NCBI RefSeq assembly: GCF_003344865.1
Contig: NZ_CP031165.1
Coordinates: 4,965,910-5,029,909, forward strand
Source: Euzebya pacifica
Lineage (GTDB): Bacteria; Actinomycetota; Nitriliruptoria; Euzebyales; Euzebyaceae
DNA: 64,000 nt
Direction: 5' to 3'
Position numbers and translations under genes: made by a program. Numbering within the stretch: the first letter of the stretch is position 1; every line of letters starts with the position of its first letter. Under the pieces are notes generated by a model. The model did no database searches, was not told where the DNA came from, and saw nothing but the letters and a program-made list of their open reading frames with translations. Below are positions 24,728-32,918 of the stretch, piece by piece.

Positions 24728-25062
24728 GACTGATCGGCCACCTGGTCCAGCGAGTCGACGACGCCGAAAACGTCCACGAGTCCGGTCACCTCGAAGATCT
24801 TGCGGACCGAATCGGAGGGGCTGACCACCACGAGGTTGCCCTCGAGCTGGCGGAGCCGCTTGAGGCCGCCGATGAGCACACCGAGTCCCGTGGAGTCCAT
24901 GAACCCCACCTCGGTGAGGTCCACGGCGACCAGCCGGACACCGTCGTCGACGGCGTCCTGGATGCGTTGCCGAAGCGTCGGCGCGGTGGCGATGTCGATC
25001 TCGCCGTTGACCGCAAGCACGGTTCGTGTGCCGTTGCGGTCCTCGTTGATCATCACCTGCAC
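24724..25062 (-). CDS. STAS-domain anti-sigma factor antagonist (RsbV/SpoIIAA type)
   Basis: This 112-residue single-domain STAS protein reads VLAVNGEIDIATAPTLRQRI, then VAVDLTEVGFMDSTGLGVLI and a C-terminal VTGLVDVFGVVDS. The serine in FMDSTGLGVL is the conserved phosphorylation site. It should switch the partner kinase encoded immediately downstream: unphosphorylated, it sequesters the kinase and frees the sigma factor. Translation may begin at GTG 25062 or at the ATG nine bases later. No phosphatase of the RsbU type is in the window. Confidence 0.9.
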   Translation of the reverse strand: MQVMINEDRNGTRTVLAVNGEIDIATAPTLRQRIQDAVDDGVRLVAVDLTEVGFMDSTGLGVLIGGLKRLRQLEGNLVVVSPSDSVRKIFEVTGLVDVFGVVDSLDQVADQS

Positions 25063-25184
25063 AGGCGCCGCACCATCCTCTCGAAGTTCATCTTGGTCCC
25101 TCGTACACAGCCATTCCGGCCAAACATGTCCGCATCACACGCTACCTAATCATGCACGGGCCAACTCTTTTGGGGAGCTGACAT

Positions 25185-25201
25185 CCGCCGTCGCGCGGCG
25201 G
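25185..25201 (-). terminator. Weak hairpin after the Fn3-like gene
   Basis: CCGCCG and CGGCGG flank a 5-nt loop just past the stop of the 25206-26417 gene. There is no U-tract on the transcribed strand. The remaining 120 bp up to the STAS gene hold no other clear element and are somewhat AT-richer than average. Confidence 0.3.
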
Positions 25202-25205
25202 CGAT

Positions 25206-26417
25206 TCATCGTCGGGAACCCACCGAGAGATAGCGACGCAGGTGACCAGCGACGACCACGAGCAGCAAGCCCGTCGCGCTGGCCAGGACCAGCTGACGTC
25301 GTCGACCCTCCTCCTCGTCGGTGGTCAGGATGGCCTCGCTGCCGCCCGGGCGGACGCTGCCATCGAGCAGCGCCGTCTCGGTCTCGGTCAGCTCCAGCTC
25401 GGTCTCGGTCGGGCCGATCGGCAGCAGGGGTTCGAACACCCCGTCGTCGAGGGGTACGACGGCAGGTGGTGCCGGCGCGGGAGGGGCGGGCGCCGGAGCC
25501 GGAACGGTGACCGGCCGGGGTGTGCTCGGTTCGGGTGTCACCGTGGCGGTTCCGGTCTCGGCCGGGCCGGGATCCTGGGCGACGTCGTCGTTGCCGGGGC
25601 GGCCGATCGGCCCGCCGGGCTGGGAGGTCGGCGTTGGTTCGACTGACGGGCGGTCGTCTGGCTCCGATGGCGGGTCGAACGTCCCCGGGTCGGCGGGGTC
25701 GGCTCGCACACCCCGTGACGGGGAGAAGCCGACGACCTCGCCGTCGTCACCGTCGCTGCGCACCACCACGAGGCGGTAGAGGTAGGCGCCGGGGTCGTCG
25801 ACCTCGTCGTTGGTGTCGCGGACCGACGGGTCGTCGAACCGGGCGACGGTGCGCCACAGGCCGTTGTCGGTGTCGGGTCGACGCTGGATGCGGTAGGCCA
25901 GGAAATCGGGCAGGTCGACCGGATCCCACGTCAGCGCCACGACCGTGGCGTCCTCGCCGGTCGGGGCGGCGACCAGCTCGCCCTGGAAGGGGACGGCCAG
26001 GACGACCTCGTGTCCCTGGAACGCCGGCGGTTCCCCGGCGGCGGGGACGGGGCGCACGACCAAGCGGTGGCGGCCGTTGTGCATCGGCTGCTGGCCGAGC
26101 GGGTCGACCTGCAGGGCCCAGCGCTGCTCGCCGTCGAGCCCGGGACCGTCGACCCGGTTCAGCTGGAACACCCGGTTGGTGGGACCGGCCAGCTGCGCCT
26201 CGACCCCCTCGATGATCTCGCCGTCGGAGGGGTCGACGACCACCTCGATGGTGAACGTGTCCTCCAGGGACGTCCCGGCGGCCGGTGCAGCCAGCCGGAA
26301 GCTGTCGACCGCGGTGGCCGGCAGCCCGCCGAGCCGGAGCGTTGCCAGCAGGCACAACACGGCCAGCACCCATCCCAGCGGGAGGGATGCACGCAGCAGC
26401 AACGGGCCCCTGGTCAT
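25206..26417 (-). CDS. Secreted, membrane-anchored protein with fibronectin III-like domain
   Basis: This 403-residue protein has an N-terminal signal segment (LRASLPLGWVLAVLCLLATL), an extracellular region, and a C-terminal membrane helix (LASATGLLLVVVAG) followed by an Arg-rich tail (HLRRYLSVGSRR). About residues 150-230 read VALTWDPVDLPDFLAYRIQR and later YLYRLVVVRSDGD, the strand pattern of a fibronectin type III domain. Residues 240-370 are Pro/Thr/Glu-rich, a cell-wall-spanning linker. There is no LPXTG or LAXTG motif before the last helix, so it does not look like a sortase substrate. It lies 28 bp downstream of a class E sortase gene in the Tad-type block, suggesting a surface role. 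Confidence 0.7.
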   Translation of the reverse strand: MTRGPLLLRASLPLGWVLAVLCLLATLRLGGLPATAVDSFRLAAPAAGTSLEDTFTIEVVVDPSDGEIIEGVEAQLAGPTNRVFQLNRVDGPGLDGEQRWALQVDPLGQQPMHNGRHRLVVRPVPAAGEPPAFQGHEVVLAVPFQGELVAAPTGEDATVVALTWDPVDLPDFLAYRIQRRPDTDNGLWRTVARFDDPSVRDTNDEVDDPGAYLYRLVVVRSDGDDGEVVGFSPSRGVRADPADPGTFDPPSEPDDRPSVEPTPTSQPGGPIGRPGNDDVAQDPGPAETGTATVTPEPSTPRPVTVPAPAPAPPAPAPPAVVPLDDGVFEPLLPIGPTETELELTETETALLDGSVRPGGSEAILTTDEEEGRRRQLVLASATGLLLVVVAGHLRRYLSVGSRR

Positions 26418-26426
26418 CGACCGCCC

Positions 26427-26432
26427 ACGGTA
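26427..26432 (-). promoter_or_regulatory. Putative -10 box before the Fn3-like gene
   Basis: TACCGT on the minus strand, 9 nt before the ATG at 26417 and inside the short gap after the sortase stop. It may give the Fn3-like gene its own leaderless message. Confidence 0.35.
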
Positions 26433-26445
26433 GCGTCGGACGGGG

Positions 26446-27243
26446 TCACGCCCCGCCCGGGTCCGTTCCGTCGTCGGACAGGCCGTCGACGGGGATCGGC
26501 AGCCCGTCGGTGCCGAACTGCCGCGGGACGGTCTCGACCAGCTCGGCCCTGATGATGAGGCGTTCGCGCGCGCTGCCCTTGGGGTGGCAGGTCGTGAGGG
26601 TCAGCATGGCCGTCTCCGTCGGGCCGACCACCTCCCACTGGGCCGGGTCGACGATCCAGCAGGCACCCGTCGGACACGGTCGGGCGACGTCGGCGGGTGC
26701 CGGCACGATCCGGTAGGTGTGGACCTCCAGCGGCGTGACCAACGTGACCTCCGCGCCGACGACCAGCTCGTCGACCCGGTTGAACGGCTTGCCGTAGGTC
26801 GTCCGGTGGCCGGCGATGGAGACGTTGCCGACCTCGCCGGGCAACGGGGTGGTCGGGTAGTGACCGGCGCCGGCGCGCAGGGCGGCGGGCGAGGTCCCCT
26901 CGACGACCACCGTGTCCACACCCAGGTCGGGCATGACGATGCGGGTCAGGGGGTCACCGGTGGTGATGGTGCGGGTGCTGTACCGCTCGACCAGCTCGGC
27001 GGACTCGAACTGGTCCTCCAGCGGTCGTTGCACCAGCTGCGTGGTGTAGATGTCGGTGAAGAAGGGATAGGCGAAGATGCCTGCCCCGGCGACGAACAGC
27101 AGCACCGAGAAGAGGGACAGCAGCCGTCGACCCGCCGGACGCAGGCGTACGGCGTCCATCAGGTAGCCCGTGGTCGACGCGCCCGTCGCACCCCGTGGCA
27201 GCGGATCCGGCTGCAGCAGCCCGGCGGAGATCATCTCGCTCAT
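26446..27243 (-). CDS. Class E sortase
   Basis: This 265-residue membrane transpeptidase has an N-terminal helix (about 38-60, LLSLFSVLLFVAGAGIFAY) that anchors it with the catalytic domain outside. Catalytic residues are His in VSIAGHRTTYGKPF, Cys in MLTLTTCHPKGSARERLI and the Arg of the same segment. The TLTTC signature and an N-terminal extension are typical of actinobacterial class E enzymes, which recognise LAXTG. ATG 27243 is selected as the first start after the TadE-like gene; a second ATG is three codons inside. No LAXTG protein is encoded nearby, so its substrates are elsewhere. Confidence 0.88.
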   Translation of the reverse strand: MSEMISAGLLQPDPLPRGATGASTTGYLMDAVRLRPAGRRLLSLFSVLLFVAGAGIFAYPFFTDIYTTQLVQRPLEDQFESAELVERYSTRTITTGDPLTRIVMPDLGVDTVVVEGTSPAALRAGAGHYPTTPLPGEVGNVSIAGHRTTYGKPFNRVDELVVGAEVTLVTPLEVHTYRIVPAPADVARPCPTGACWIVDPAQWEVVGPTETAMLTLTTCHPKGSARERLIIRAELVETVPRQFGTDGLPIPVDGLSDDGTDPGGA

Positions 27244-27290
27244 GGGAGGGCGCCAGCGTAGCGTCGTGCCCGCCCCGCCGACCGGTCCGT

Positions 27291-27674
27291 TCATGGCGGG
27301 CGCAGCGCCGCTGCAGCTTCCACGGTCACCAGTCCGCCGACCAAGGGCAGGCCGATGTCGACGGCGACCACGACGAGGACGCGGTGGGGCCAACCGGCAA
27401 GGTCGACACCCACCAGGGTCGCCCCGTTCTCGAGGGTGACGTCGGCGGCCGCCTCGAGGGCAGGACTGCCGTCCCCACCGGCCAGCGTCGACCCGGTCAG
27501 CACCGCCAGCGCGGCCGCGTCAGCGGCAGCCGTGCCCTGCTGGAGCGACACCGCAGCCCGGCCGATCGACACGACCCCCACCGTCAACGCGAACGCCACC
27601 AGTCCGAGCACCAGCAGGGTCGTCGGCGCGGCCGCACCCTGCGTCGCGTCCCGTGGACGTGCGGCTGCGGTCAC
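27291..27674 (-). CDS. TadE-like pseudopilin (Rv3654c-type, Tad/secretion neighbourhood)
   Basis: This 127-residue protein has one N-terminal helix (APTTLLVLGLVAFALTVGVVS) preceded by RDATQGAAA, then an alanine-rich extracytoplasmic part (TAAADAAALAVLTG). This is the layout of the small TadE-like proteins found at the end of actinobacterial Tad loci. The Glu at +5 of true prepilins is replaced, so processing by a prepilin peptidase is doubtful. It overlaps the upstream TadE gene by 4 bp. It may be a minor pilus or assembly component; the assignment rests on position and layout more than on strong motifs. Confidence 0.7.
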   Translation of the reverse strand: MTAAARPRDATQGAAAPTTLLVLGLVAFALTVGVVSIGRAAVSLQQGTAAADAAALAVLTGSTLAGGDGSPALEAAADVTLENGATLVGVDLAGWPHRVLVVVAVDIGLPLVGGLVTVEAAAALRPP

Positions 27675-28141
27675 GGAACGTCCTCGGTGATCGTGGTCGC
27701 GGTTGCCGACAACGGGAGGCGGACCCCGGAGAGGATGGGGACCGAGAGGGTGGTGGCGACGCGGACCGTGACGGGGTCACCGGGTTGCCGGACGCCCGAT
27801 GGCGGGTCGACGGTGACGTCCAGCCACGGGCGGTCCGTGACGCGCTCGACGACAACTCGGTCGTGGTCGACGCTGGCGGCCCGGGCGAGCTCGACGGCAA
27901 GCGCATGGGTCCGCAGCGACGAGACGGCCACGCCACCGACGGCGACGAGGCCCACCACCAGCACGGCGACGAGCGGCAGGACCATGGCGAACTCCATGGC
28001 CTGGCTGCCGTCGTCGGCCCGCAGCATGTCCAGCCGCGACGGACGGCGGCGCGGGCGGGGTGACCGACGGGCCCGGCCGACGGGTGCCGCGAGGCGACCT
28101 CCCGTCGACCGGTGCCCGCCGCGTGGGTCAGACGATGGCAC
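27671..28141 (-). CDS. TadE-family pilus assembly protein
   Basis: This 156-residue protein begins with a basic cytoplasmic stretch and then reads DDGSQAMEFAMVLPLVAVLV, a TadE N-terminus. Cleavage after Gly would leave Glu at position 5, as in type IV pilin-like proteins. A mature extracytoplasmic domain of about 90 residues follows. GTG 28141 overlaps the upstream pilin gene by 14 bp and is probably coupled to it. ATG 28027 (starting MLRADDGSQ) is a shorter alternative that fits TadE lengths equally well. It forms part of the contiguous Tad block 27291-31603. Confidence 0.8.
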   Translation of the reverse strand: MPSSDPRGGHRSTGGRLAAPVGRARRSPRPRRRPSRLDMLRADDGSQAMEFAMVLPLVAVLVVGLVAVGGVAVSSLRTHALAVELARAASVDHDRVVVERVTDRPWLDVTVDPPSGVRQPGDPVTVRVATTLSVPILSGVRLPLSATATTITEDVP

Positions 28142-28427
28142 CGAAGGCCGGCAGGAGGTCGCCGATGCGGTCGAGGAGCGAGCCGAACAGGCCGGTGAAG
28201 AACTCCTGGATGGCTTCTTCGAACCACGGCTGGCGCATCAGCCAGGTCAGGACGCTGACCGAGGCGACGCCCGCGCCGCCGAGCATGGCGTACTCCATGG
28301 CCTGCGCGCCCGTGTCGTCGGCCAGGCGACCAACGACGTCGGGCGTCGTGTTCTGGTCAACCGGGCCGGGCGTCGGGTCGATACCGGTCGACGGGTCGGC
28401 CGTGGGTTCGTGGATGGTGTCGGACAT
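28128..28427 (-). CDS. Flp-type pilin-like small membrane protein (DUF4244-like)
   Basis: This 99-residue protein has a 38-residue acidic leader, then ADDTGAQAMEYAMLGGAG and a hydrophobic helix ending VLTWLMR, plus a 35-residue amphipathic C-terminus. GAQAMEY gives the Flp prepilin site, with Gly before the cut and Glu at +5. The leader is longer than in classical Flp pilins but similar to actinobacterial DUF4244 proteins in Tad loci. AAAGG lies 8 nt before the ATG, one of the better ribosome binding sites here, as expected for a highly made pilin. No prepilin peptidase gene is in the window. Confidence 0.8.
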   Translation of the reverse strand: MSDTIHEPTADPSTGIDPTPGPVDQNTTPDVVGRLADDTGAQAMEYAMLGGAGVASVSVLTWLMRQPWFEEAIQEFFTGLFGSLLDRIGDLLPAFGAIV

Positions 28428-28450
28428 TGCTGTGCCTTTCGATGTCGGTG

Positions 28451-29524
28451 CTACGGCCCCAGCCGGAAGCCGCTGAACGCCGAGACCACGAGCGGGACGA
28501 CGACCAGCAGCCCGAAGGCCGGGACCAGCAGCAGGGTTGTGGGGAAGACGAGTCGGACCGAGAGCTGCTCGGCAGCGGCTTCGGAGGCGGCGGCCGCGCG
28601 GCGACCCAGGTCGTCGGCCAGCAGCCGGAGGGACGCCACGGCGGGTGCACCCCACCGACGGCTGATGTCGATGACGTCCGCGGCTTCTGCCAGCCCCTCG
28701 GGGAACGCCTCGAACGGTGGGAGGCCGGCGCGGAGGCCGTCGGCGGCGCGGCGCAGCTGGCCGCGCACGGCGGGGGGACCGAGTCGGGCGACCAGGCCCA
28801 TGGCCTCGACCAGCGGCATCCCGGCGGCCAGCGAGACGGCGAGGAGCTCCAGCGCCTCCACGGTCGGCAGCCCCTCCCCCGGTGTCGGCGGGACGCCGAC
28901 CGACCCGGGCGCGGGACGTCCGATGCGGCGCATCGCCACCACGAGCGGGTCGACGTCGCGTACGGCCCGGCCCACGCTCGCGACGAGGTGGCGCATCCAC
29001 CACGACGCCACGACGACGAGCAGCCCGGCGACCACCACGAGCACCAGCCCGCCGGGTCCGGTCAGGAACGTGCGGGCACCCGTGTCGAACACGGCGATGC
29101 CGACCGCACCGACCACCGGGAGCGTGGTCAACATCCGCGCCACGAGCCGGGCCTGCGCGGAGCGGGTGCGGACCAGCCGGTCCAGCTCGGCGGCCCGTAC
29201 GACCCCGTCGACCAGCCCGTCGAGCACCGGGCCGGCCGCGGCACCGGCGACCTCGGCGACGGCAAGGGCGCGGACGAGGGGCCCACCGGGGCAGGCGGGG
29301 TCCAGGGCAAGGGCCGGCAGGTCCTCGCCGGCGGCGATCCGACGGGCGGTCGTGTCCAGCACGCCGCCCCGGTCGTGCAAGGCGGTGACGGCCTGCCCGG
29401 GAGTGGCCCCGGCATGCAGCGCTGCCCGAACCAGCAACAGGTCGACGGTGGAGATCTGCCCATCGGGCGAGGTGGGTTCGCCGAGGGGCCATGGCCGGGA
29501 TCGGGAACGCCGCAACGTCCTCAT
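28451..29524 (-). CDS. Tad/type II secretion F-family inner membrane protein (TadB and TadC fused)
   Basis: This 357-residue protein contains two T2SSF-type halves: the first at about 25-175 (LLLVRAALHAGATPGQAV) with a membrane pair near 135-175, and the second at about 215-350 (LELLAVSLAAGMPLVEAM) ending in a final helix (LLVPAFGLLVVVPLVVSAF). Typical Tad systems encode TadB and TadC separately, so this looks like a single-chain version of the platform that docks the ATPase. The start overlaps the stop of the ATPase gene by 4 bp. It is 23 bp upstream of the pilin gene. Confidence 0.82.
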   Translation of the reverse strand: MRTLRRSRSRPWPLGEPTSPDGQISTVDLLLVRAALHAGATPGQAVTALHDRGGVLDTTARRIAAGEDLPALALDPACPGGPLVRALAVAEVAGAAAGPVLDGLVDGVVRAAELDRLVRTRSAQARLVARMLTTLPVVGAVGIAVFDTGARTFLTGPGGLVLVVVAGLLVVVASWWMRHLVASVGRAVRDVDPLVVAMRRIGRPAPGSVGVPPTPGEGLPTVEALELLAVSLAAGMPLVEAMGLVARLGPPAVRGQLRRAADGLRAGLPPFEAFPEGLAEAADVIDISRRWGAPAVASLRLLADDLGRRAAAASEAAAEQLSVRLVFPTTLLLVPAFGLLVVVPLVVSAFSGFRLGP

Positions 29525-30723
29525 GCCGCCATCCCCTCCGACGCAGTCCTCCGACCTCGGTCGTCCACCGCCAGCGGCCCGCGCGGTGACCCCGACCCGC
29601 CGCCGGCCCAGGACGTCCGTTGCCAGATCGGTTCGGCTGCCGGCCGGCCACCGGCCATCGACACGCGCGCGATCTCCACGACGCCCCGTTGGCCGCCGGG
29701 GCCGCGGTCGAGCGCAACCACGAGGTCCAGCGCGCTGCCGAGCTGGGCGTGCACGGCCTGGACCGGAAGCCCGGCCTGCAGGGCCATGCCCTCCATCCGG
29801 ACCAGTGCCTGGGCCCCGCTGCGGGCGTGCACGGTGGTCATGCAGCCCTCGTGGCCGGTCACGAGCGCCTGCAGGACGTCGGCCAGCTCGACCCCGCGAA
29901 CCTCGCCGACCACGATCCGGTCGGGCCGCATCCGCAGGGCCTGCCGCACCAGGTCGGCGATGGTGACCGCTCCGGTGCCCTCCGCCGATGCGGGGTGGGC
30001 CTCGAGCCGGACGAGGTGCGGGGTCTCGGGTTGCAGCTCGGGCGCGTCCTCGATGAGGACCACGCGTTCGTCCTCACCGACGTCGGTGACCAACCGTTGC
30101 AGGAGCGTGGTCTTGCCGGTCCCCGTGCGTCCGCAGACGACGATGCACTCGCGTTCGGCCACCGCCTGCCGGAGCAGGTCGGCGACCTCGTCGGGCACGG
30201 CGGCGGAGGCCACCAGCGACGCCCAGGGCAGCAGGCGGGCGTCGAAACGGCGAAGGGTGACCAACGGCCCGTCGGCGCAGACCGGGGCGATCACGGCGTG
30301 CAGCCGGCTGCCGTCGGGCAGCCGGGCGTCGACCCACGGCTTGGTCCGGTCGATGCGGGCACCGGTCGGTCCGACGGCCCGGCGCACGGCGTCGAGCACC
30401 GCAGCGGCGGAGTCGAAGGTCACCTCGGTCCGTTGCAGCACGCCGTGCTGCTCGATCCAGACCTCGTCGGGCCCGTTCACCATCACGTCGGTCACACCCG
30501 GCCGGCGCAGCAGCTCCTCCAACGGCCCCATGCCGGCCAGGTGGTCGGCGAGGGTGCGAACGGCGTCGGCGAACCGGTCCTCGGGCAGGGCCACGCCTTC
30601 CTCACGCAGCGCACGCGCAACCGCCGCGCGGACCTCTGCCGGCCCGTGGGGAACGGTCCCGTCGGCGTCCTGGGCCAGCCGGCTGCGCAACCGGCCGAGC
30701 AGCTCCTCGCGTTCAGCGACCAC
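29521..30723 (-). CDS. TadA/CpaF-type secretion ATPase
   Basis: This 400-residue type II/IV secretion ATPase powers Flp pilus assembly. An N-terminal domain (about 30-170) includes VTDVMVNGPDEVWIE. The Walker A is CGRTGTGKTTLLQRL (about 200-214). The Asp box is VLIEDAPELQ, Walker B is RPDRIVVGEVRG, and the His box is GHEGCMTTVHARS. GTG 30723 is chosen because GGAGG lies 9 nt upstream, and it overlaps the CpaE-like gene by 11 bp. The C-terminal 40 residues are Gly/Arg-rich. All catalytic motifs are intact. Confidence 0.93.
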   Translation of the reverse strand: MVAEREELLGRLRSRLAQDADGTVPHGPAEVRAAVARALREEGVALPEDRFADAVRTLADHLAGMGPLEELLRRPGVTDVMVNGPDEVWIEQHGVLQRTEVTFDSAAAVLDAVRRAVGPTGARIDRTKPWVDARLPDGSRLHAVIAPVCADGPLVTLRRFDARLLPWASLVASAAVPDEVADLLRQAVAERECIVVCGRTGTGKTTLLQRLVTDVGEDERVVLIEDAPELQPETPHLVRLEAHPASAEGTGAVTIADLVRQALRMRPDRIVVGEVRGVELADVLQALVTGHEGCMTTVHARSGAQALVRMEGMALQAGLPVQAVHAQLGSALDLVVALDRGPGGQRGVVEIARVSMAGGRPAAEPIWQRTSWAGGGSGSPRGPLAVDDRGRRTASEGMAA

Positions 30724-31603
30724 GACCCTCGCCTCCCCCCGCCGCGTCGATCCATCCAAGCCCCGCGCGAAGGCCCGAGCCGAGGTCGGCGACCAGCCGG
30801 CCGGGCAGCGCCCCCGGCAGTCGACCGCGCAGCCCGGCACGGGCAACCCGGACACTGTGGTCCAGCGGCACGTGTCGTCGACCAGCCACGGCCCGCGCCA
30901 CCTCGTGGGGGTGGAGCCCGCCGGTGCCGACGGTCACGACGACGCTCGCCGACCCGCCCCGCACGGCGGCCAGGAGCGAGGCGTCGGGCCGGGCCACCAG
31001 CACGTGGCCGCGAGGGTCCACGCCCAGGTCGACCACGACGCGCTCCCCCACCCCCGACCGGCCGACCGCGTCGTGCAGGTCGCCACCGATCCGCAGGCCC
31101 GGCAACGACTCGACCTCCTCCAACGCCGAGCCGTCGACGCCGCACAGCCGCCGTCCGGTCGCATCGGTCACCAGCCACGTGGGCACACCCGACCATGCCG
31201 AGACCGCCGCTGCCGCGATGGCCACGGTGCTGGTGCCCACCCCGCCGGCCGCACCCGCGACGCCGACCACCTCGGCGGCCGGCCGGACCACCGCCGACGG
31301 TCGCAGGCCGGCCAGGCGTTCGGCCTCCTCGGGCCAGCGCACCACGTCACGGACGCCGGAGTCGATCGCGTGCCGGACGTCGGCCCCGTCCAGCGACCGC
31401 GCGATCAGCACCGCCCCCTCGTGTGCGGACCCGTCCTGCACCGACGCCACATCGACCAGGCGCAGCCGTGCCGGCAAGGCTGCGGAGTCGGCGACGACCT
31501 GCCATCCGAGGGTCGACTCGACCCACCGGACGACGTCGTCGGCCAGCTGTCGGTCCGCCATCTCGACGGCCACGGGAAGGGCTGTGGTGCTCACGGTCAG
31601 CAC
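30713..31603 (-). CDS. CpaE-like MinD/ParA-family protein of the Tad locus
   Basis: This protein of about 296 residues has an N-terminal receiver-like region (about 20-100, ending GVRDVVRWPEEAERL) and a P-loop ATPase core (about 110-260). VVGVAGAAGGVGTSTVAIAA is a deviant Walker A with Ser/Thr in place of the usual Lys-Thr arrangement, as in many CpaE proteins. RVVVDLGVDPRGHVLVARPD is the Walker B region. CpaE positions Tad pili. GTG 31603 or GTG 31594 may be the start; longer in-frame extensions overlap the divergent thioesterase. It is the first gene of the Tad block. Confidence 0.75.
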   Translation of the reverse strand: MLTVSTTALPVAVEMADRQLADDVVRWVESTLGWQVVADSAALPARLRLVDVASVQDGSAHEGAVLIARSLDGADVRHAIDSGVRDVVRWPEEAERLAGLRPSAVVRPAAEVVGVAGAAGGVGTSTVAIAAAAVSAWSGVPTWLVTDATGRRLCGVDGSALEEVESLPGLRIGGDLHDAVGRSGVGERVVVDLGVDPRGHVLVARPDASLLAAVRGGSASVVVTVGTGGLHPHEVARAVAGRRHVPLDHSVRVARAGLRGRLPGALPGRLVADLGSGLRAGLGWIDAAGGGEGRGR

Positions 31604-31668
31604 CGTAGGCAGGCCCACGCCATCGCGACCGAGCAACCCGTCCAGCCCTGTGGACAAGCCGGCGGGGG

Positions 31669-31674
31669 TAGGCT
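31669..31674 (+). promoter_or_regulatory. Putative -10 box of hotdog gene 31683
   Basis: TAGGCT, 8 nt before the GTG start at 31683. No recognisable -35. The 79-bp gap also has to serve the divergent Tad block. Confidence 0.35.
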
Positions 31675-31682
31675 GCGTTCTC

Positions 31683-32354
31683 GTGACGAACCCACCCTCG
31701 GAACCGCCGCCCCCGACCGTCGACGAGCCGATCGCGGCGGACACGCTGCCCGTGCGCATCGCCGCCGCCGAGGCGATGCGTCGGCTGAACCACGCGATGG
31801 TGGCCCACGAAACCGACCCCGAGCTGCTGCAACGCATCGCCCGCGAAGCCAACGCCACCGCGGCCATCGTCGAGGCCGGCGCCCGTCGTCAGCGCCCCAT
31901 CCGCCAGATGAAGACCCAGCTGTGGCAGACCACACCGGAGGAGGGGCAACGACTCGCCCACTTCGAGGAGTGCATGGTCAGCGGACGGGCCAACCCCATG
32001 GGCATCGCCATGCAGCCACGGCGGCAGGGCGATCGGATCGTGGCCGACGTCAACTTCGGCGCCGCCTTCGAGGGGGCACCCAAGCGGGCGCACGGCGGCG
32101 CGGTTGCCGCCGTCATGGACGACATCATGGGCTACGTCCTGCTGCTGACGGCCACCCCAGCGTTCACCGGCCGGCTCAGCATCAGCTACCGGGCCCCGAC
32201 GCCGGTCCAGACCGATCTGGTCGCCAGCGCCTGGATGGACCGACGGGACGGTCGGAAGGTCTTCCTGGTGGGTGACCTGCGCACCGCCGAGGGCGACCTG
32301 ATCGCCGAGGCCGACGCGCTGTTCGTCGCCATCCCCCGCGAACGGCTCACCTGA
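31683..32354 (+). CDS. Hotdog-fold thioesterase (PaaI-like) with helical N-terminal extension
   Basis: This 223-residue protein has an N-terminal helical part of about 85 residues (EAMRRLNHAMVAHETDPELL) and a C-terminal hotdog domain. In the latter, GAPKRAHGGAVAAVMDDIMG (about 135-154) is the PaaI/4HBT signature with the HGG motif and an acidic residue on the central helix. It probably hydrolyses an acyl-CoA thioester in the cytoplasm. The N-terminal extension resembles that of thioesterases in actinobacterial genomes but I cannot assign a substrate. GTG 31683 is the first start in frame; the coding signal is poor before it. It converges with the SnoaL-like gene across a hairpin terminator. 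Confidence 0.82.
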   Translation: MTNPPSEPPPPTVDEPIAADTLPVRIAAAEAMRRLNHAMVAHETDPELLQRIAREANATAAIVEAGARRQRPIRQMKTQLWQTTPEEGQRLAHFEECMVSGRANPMGIAMQPRRQGDRIVADVNFGAAFEGAPKRAHGGAVAAVMDDIMGYVLLLTATPAFTGRLSISYRAPTPVQTDLVASAWMDRRDGRKVFLVGDLRTAEGDLIAEADALFVAIPRERLT

Positions 32355-32400
32355 CCGCGAACGGCTCACCGGACCCGGACGAACGACAGGAAAACGGCGA

Positions 32401-32422
32401 ACGCACCCCCGAGGGGGTGCGT
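32401..32422. terminator. Bidirectional hairpin terminator
   Basis: ACGCACCCCC, a GA loop, and GGGGGTGCGT form a 10-bp stem between the convergent genes ending at 32354 and 32464. On the minus strand it is followed by TTCGCCGTTTTCC, giving a T-rich tail for that transcript. Confidence 0.75.
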
Positions 32423-32463
32423 GTCACTGCCCGATGCGCCGGCGGGGCCGGCCGGATCGGGCC

Positions 32464-32811
32464 CTAGTAGTAGTCGCGCTGGTAGGCGATGCCCTGGTCG
32501 GTGACCTCGATCCAGCTGGACCGGGGCAGGGAGTTCCAGCGACGGCCGGCCGCGGTGTAGGAGATCGCCCACTCGATCGCCGCGAACGAGCCGTCCTCGG
32601 ACTCGAGGATGCGCTTGGTCGAGACGTCGATGTTCTCGCGGGCCTGCATCCACGACGACAGGTACGCCTGGATCAGCTTGTTGGTCTCGTGGGGCGGGTT
32701 CTGCGGCTCGAGCCACACCGCGTCGGGGGCGTAGAGCTCACCGACGGTCTCCACGTCGACCTTCTCCAACGCAGCCCGAAGCTGCTCCCAGTGCTCGCGT
32801 GCGCGACCCAT
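32464..32811 (-). CDS. SnoaL / NTF2-like domain protein
   Basis: This 115-residue single-domain protein of the NTF2-like fold reads VDVETVGELYAPDAVWLEPQ near the N-terminus, SFAAIEWAISYTAAGRRWNS in the middle and SSWIEVTDQGIAYQRDYY at the end. This is the helix-strand pattern of SnoaL-like proteins, with the usual Asp and aromatic pocket residues. Members act as isomerases, dehydratases, hydrolases or binding proteins, so no reaction is proposed. ATG 32811 has no clear ribosome binding site. It stands alone between a terminator and the Bpa gene. Confidence 0.75.
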   Translation of the reverse strand: MGRAREHWEQLRAALEKVDVETVGELYAPDAVWLEPQNPPHETNKLIQAYLSSWMQARENIDVSTKRILESEDGSFAAIEWAISYTAAGRRWNSLPRSSWIEVTDQGIAYQRDYY

Positions 32812-32918
32812 GTACTTGACTCCTCGTGATGTACGGCGACGGATGCGTCACCGGCGAACGACCGCAGAGGGTATCGAACCCGTGCGCCGCCGACCCAACC
32901 GGCGGATCGATGTCGGGC

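Noticed and set aside
25428-25445. GGGGTTCGAACACCCC palindrome, considered as a tRNA T-arm or operator
   Set aside because: It lies in the coding sequence of the Fn3-like protein and lacks the rest of a tRNA.
28427-32275. Long plus-strand open frame opposite the Tad genes
   Set aside because: Antisense to TadA/CpaF and TadBC, which have intact motifs; the plus-strand product has no recognisable domain.
32845-32915. tRNA-like T-arm (GGGTTCGATACCC on the minus strand) upstream of the SnoaL-like gene
   Set aside because: Only a 3-bp T stem forms with a correct 7-nt loop, no acceptor pairing or anticodon arm is found, and there is no CCA-like end.
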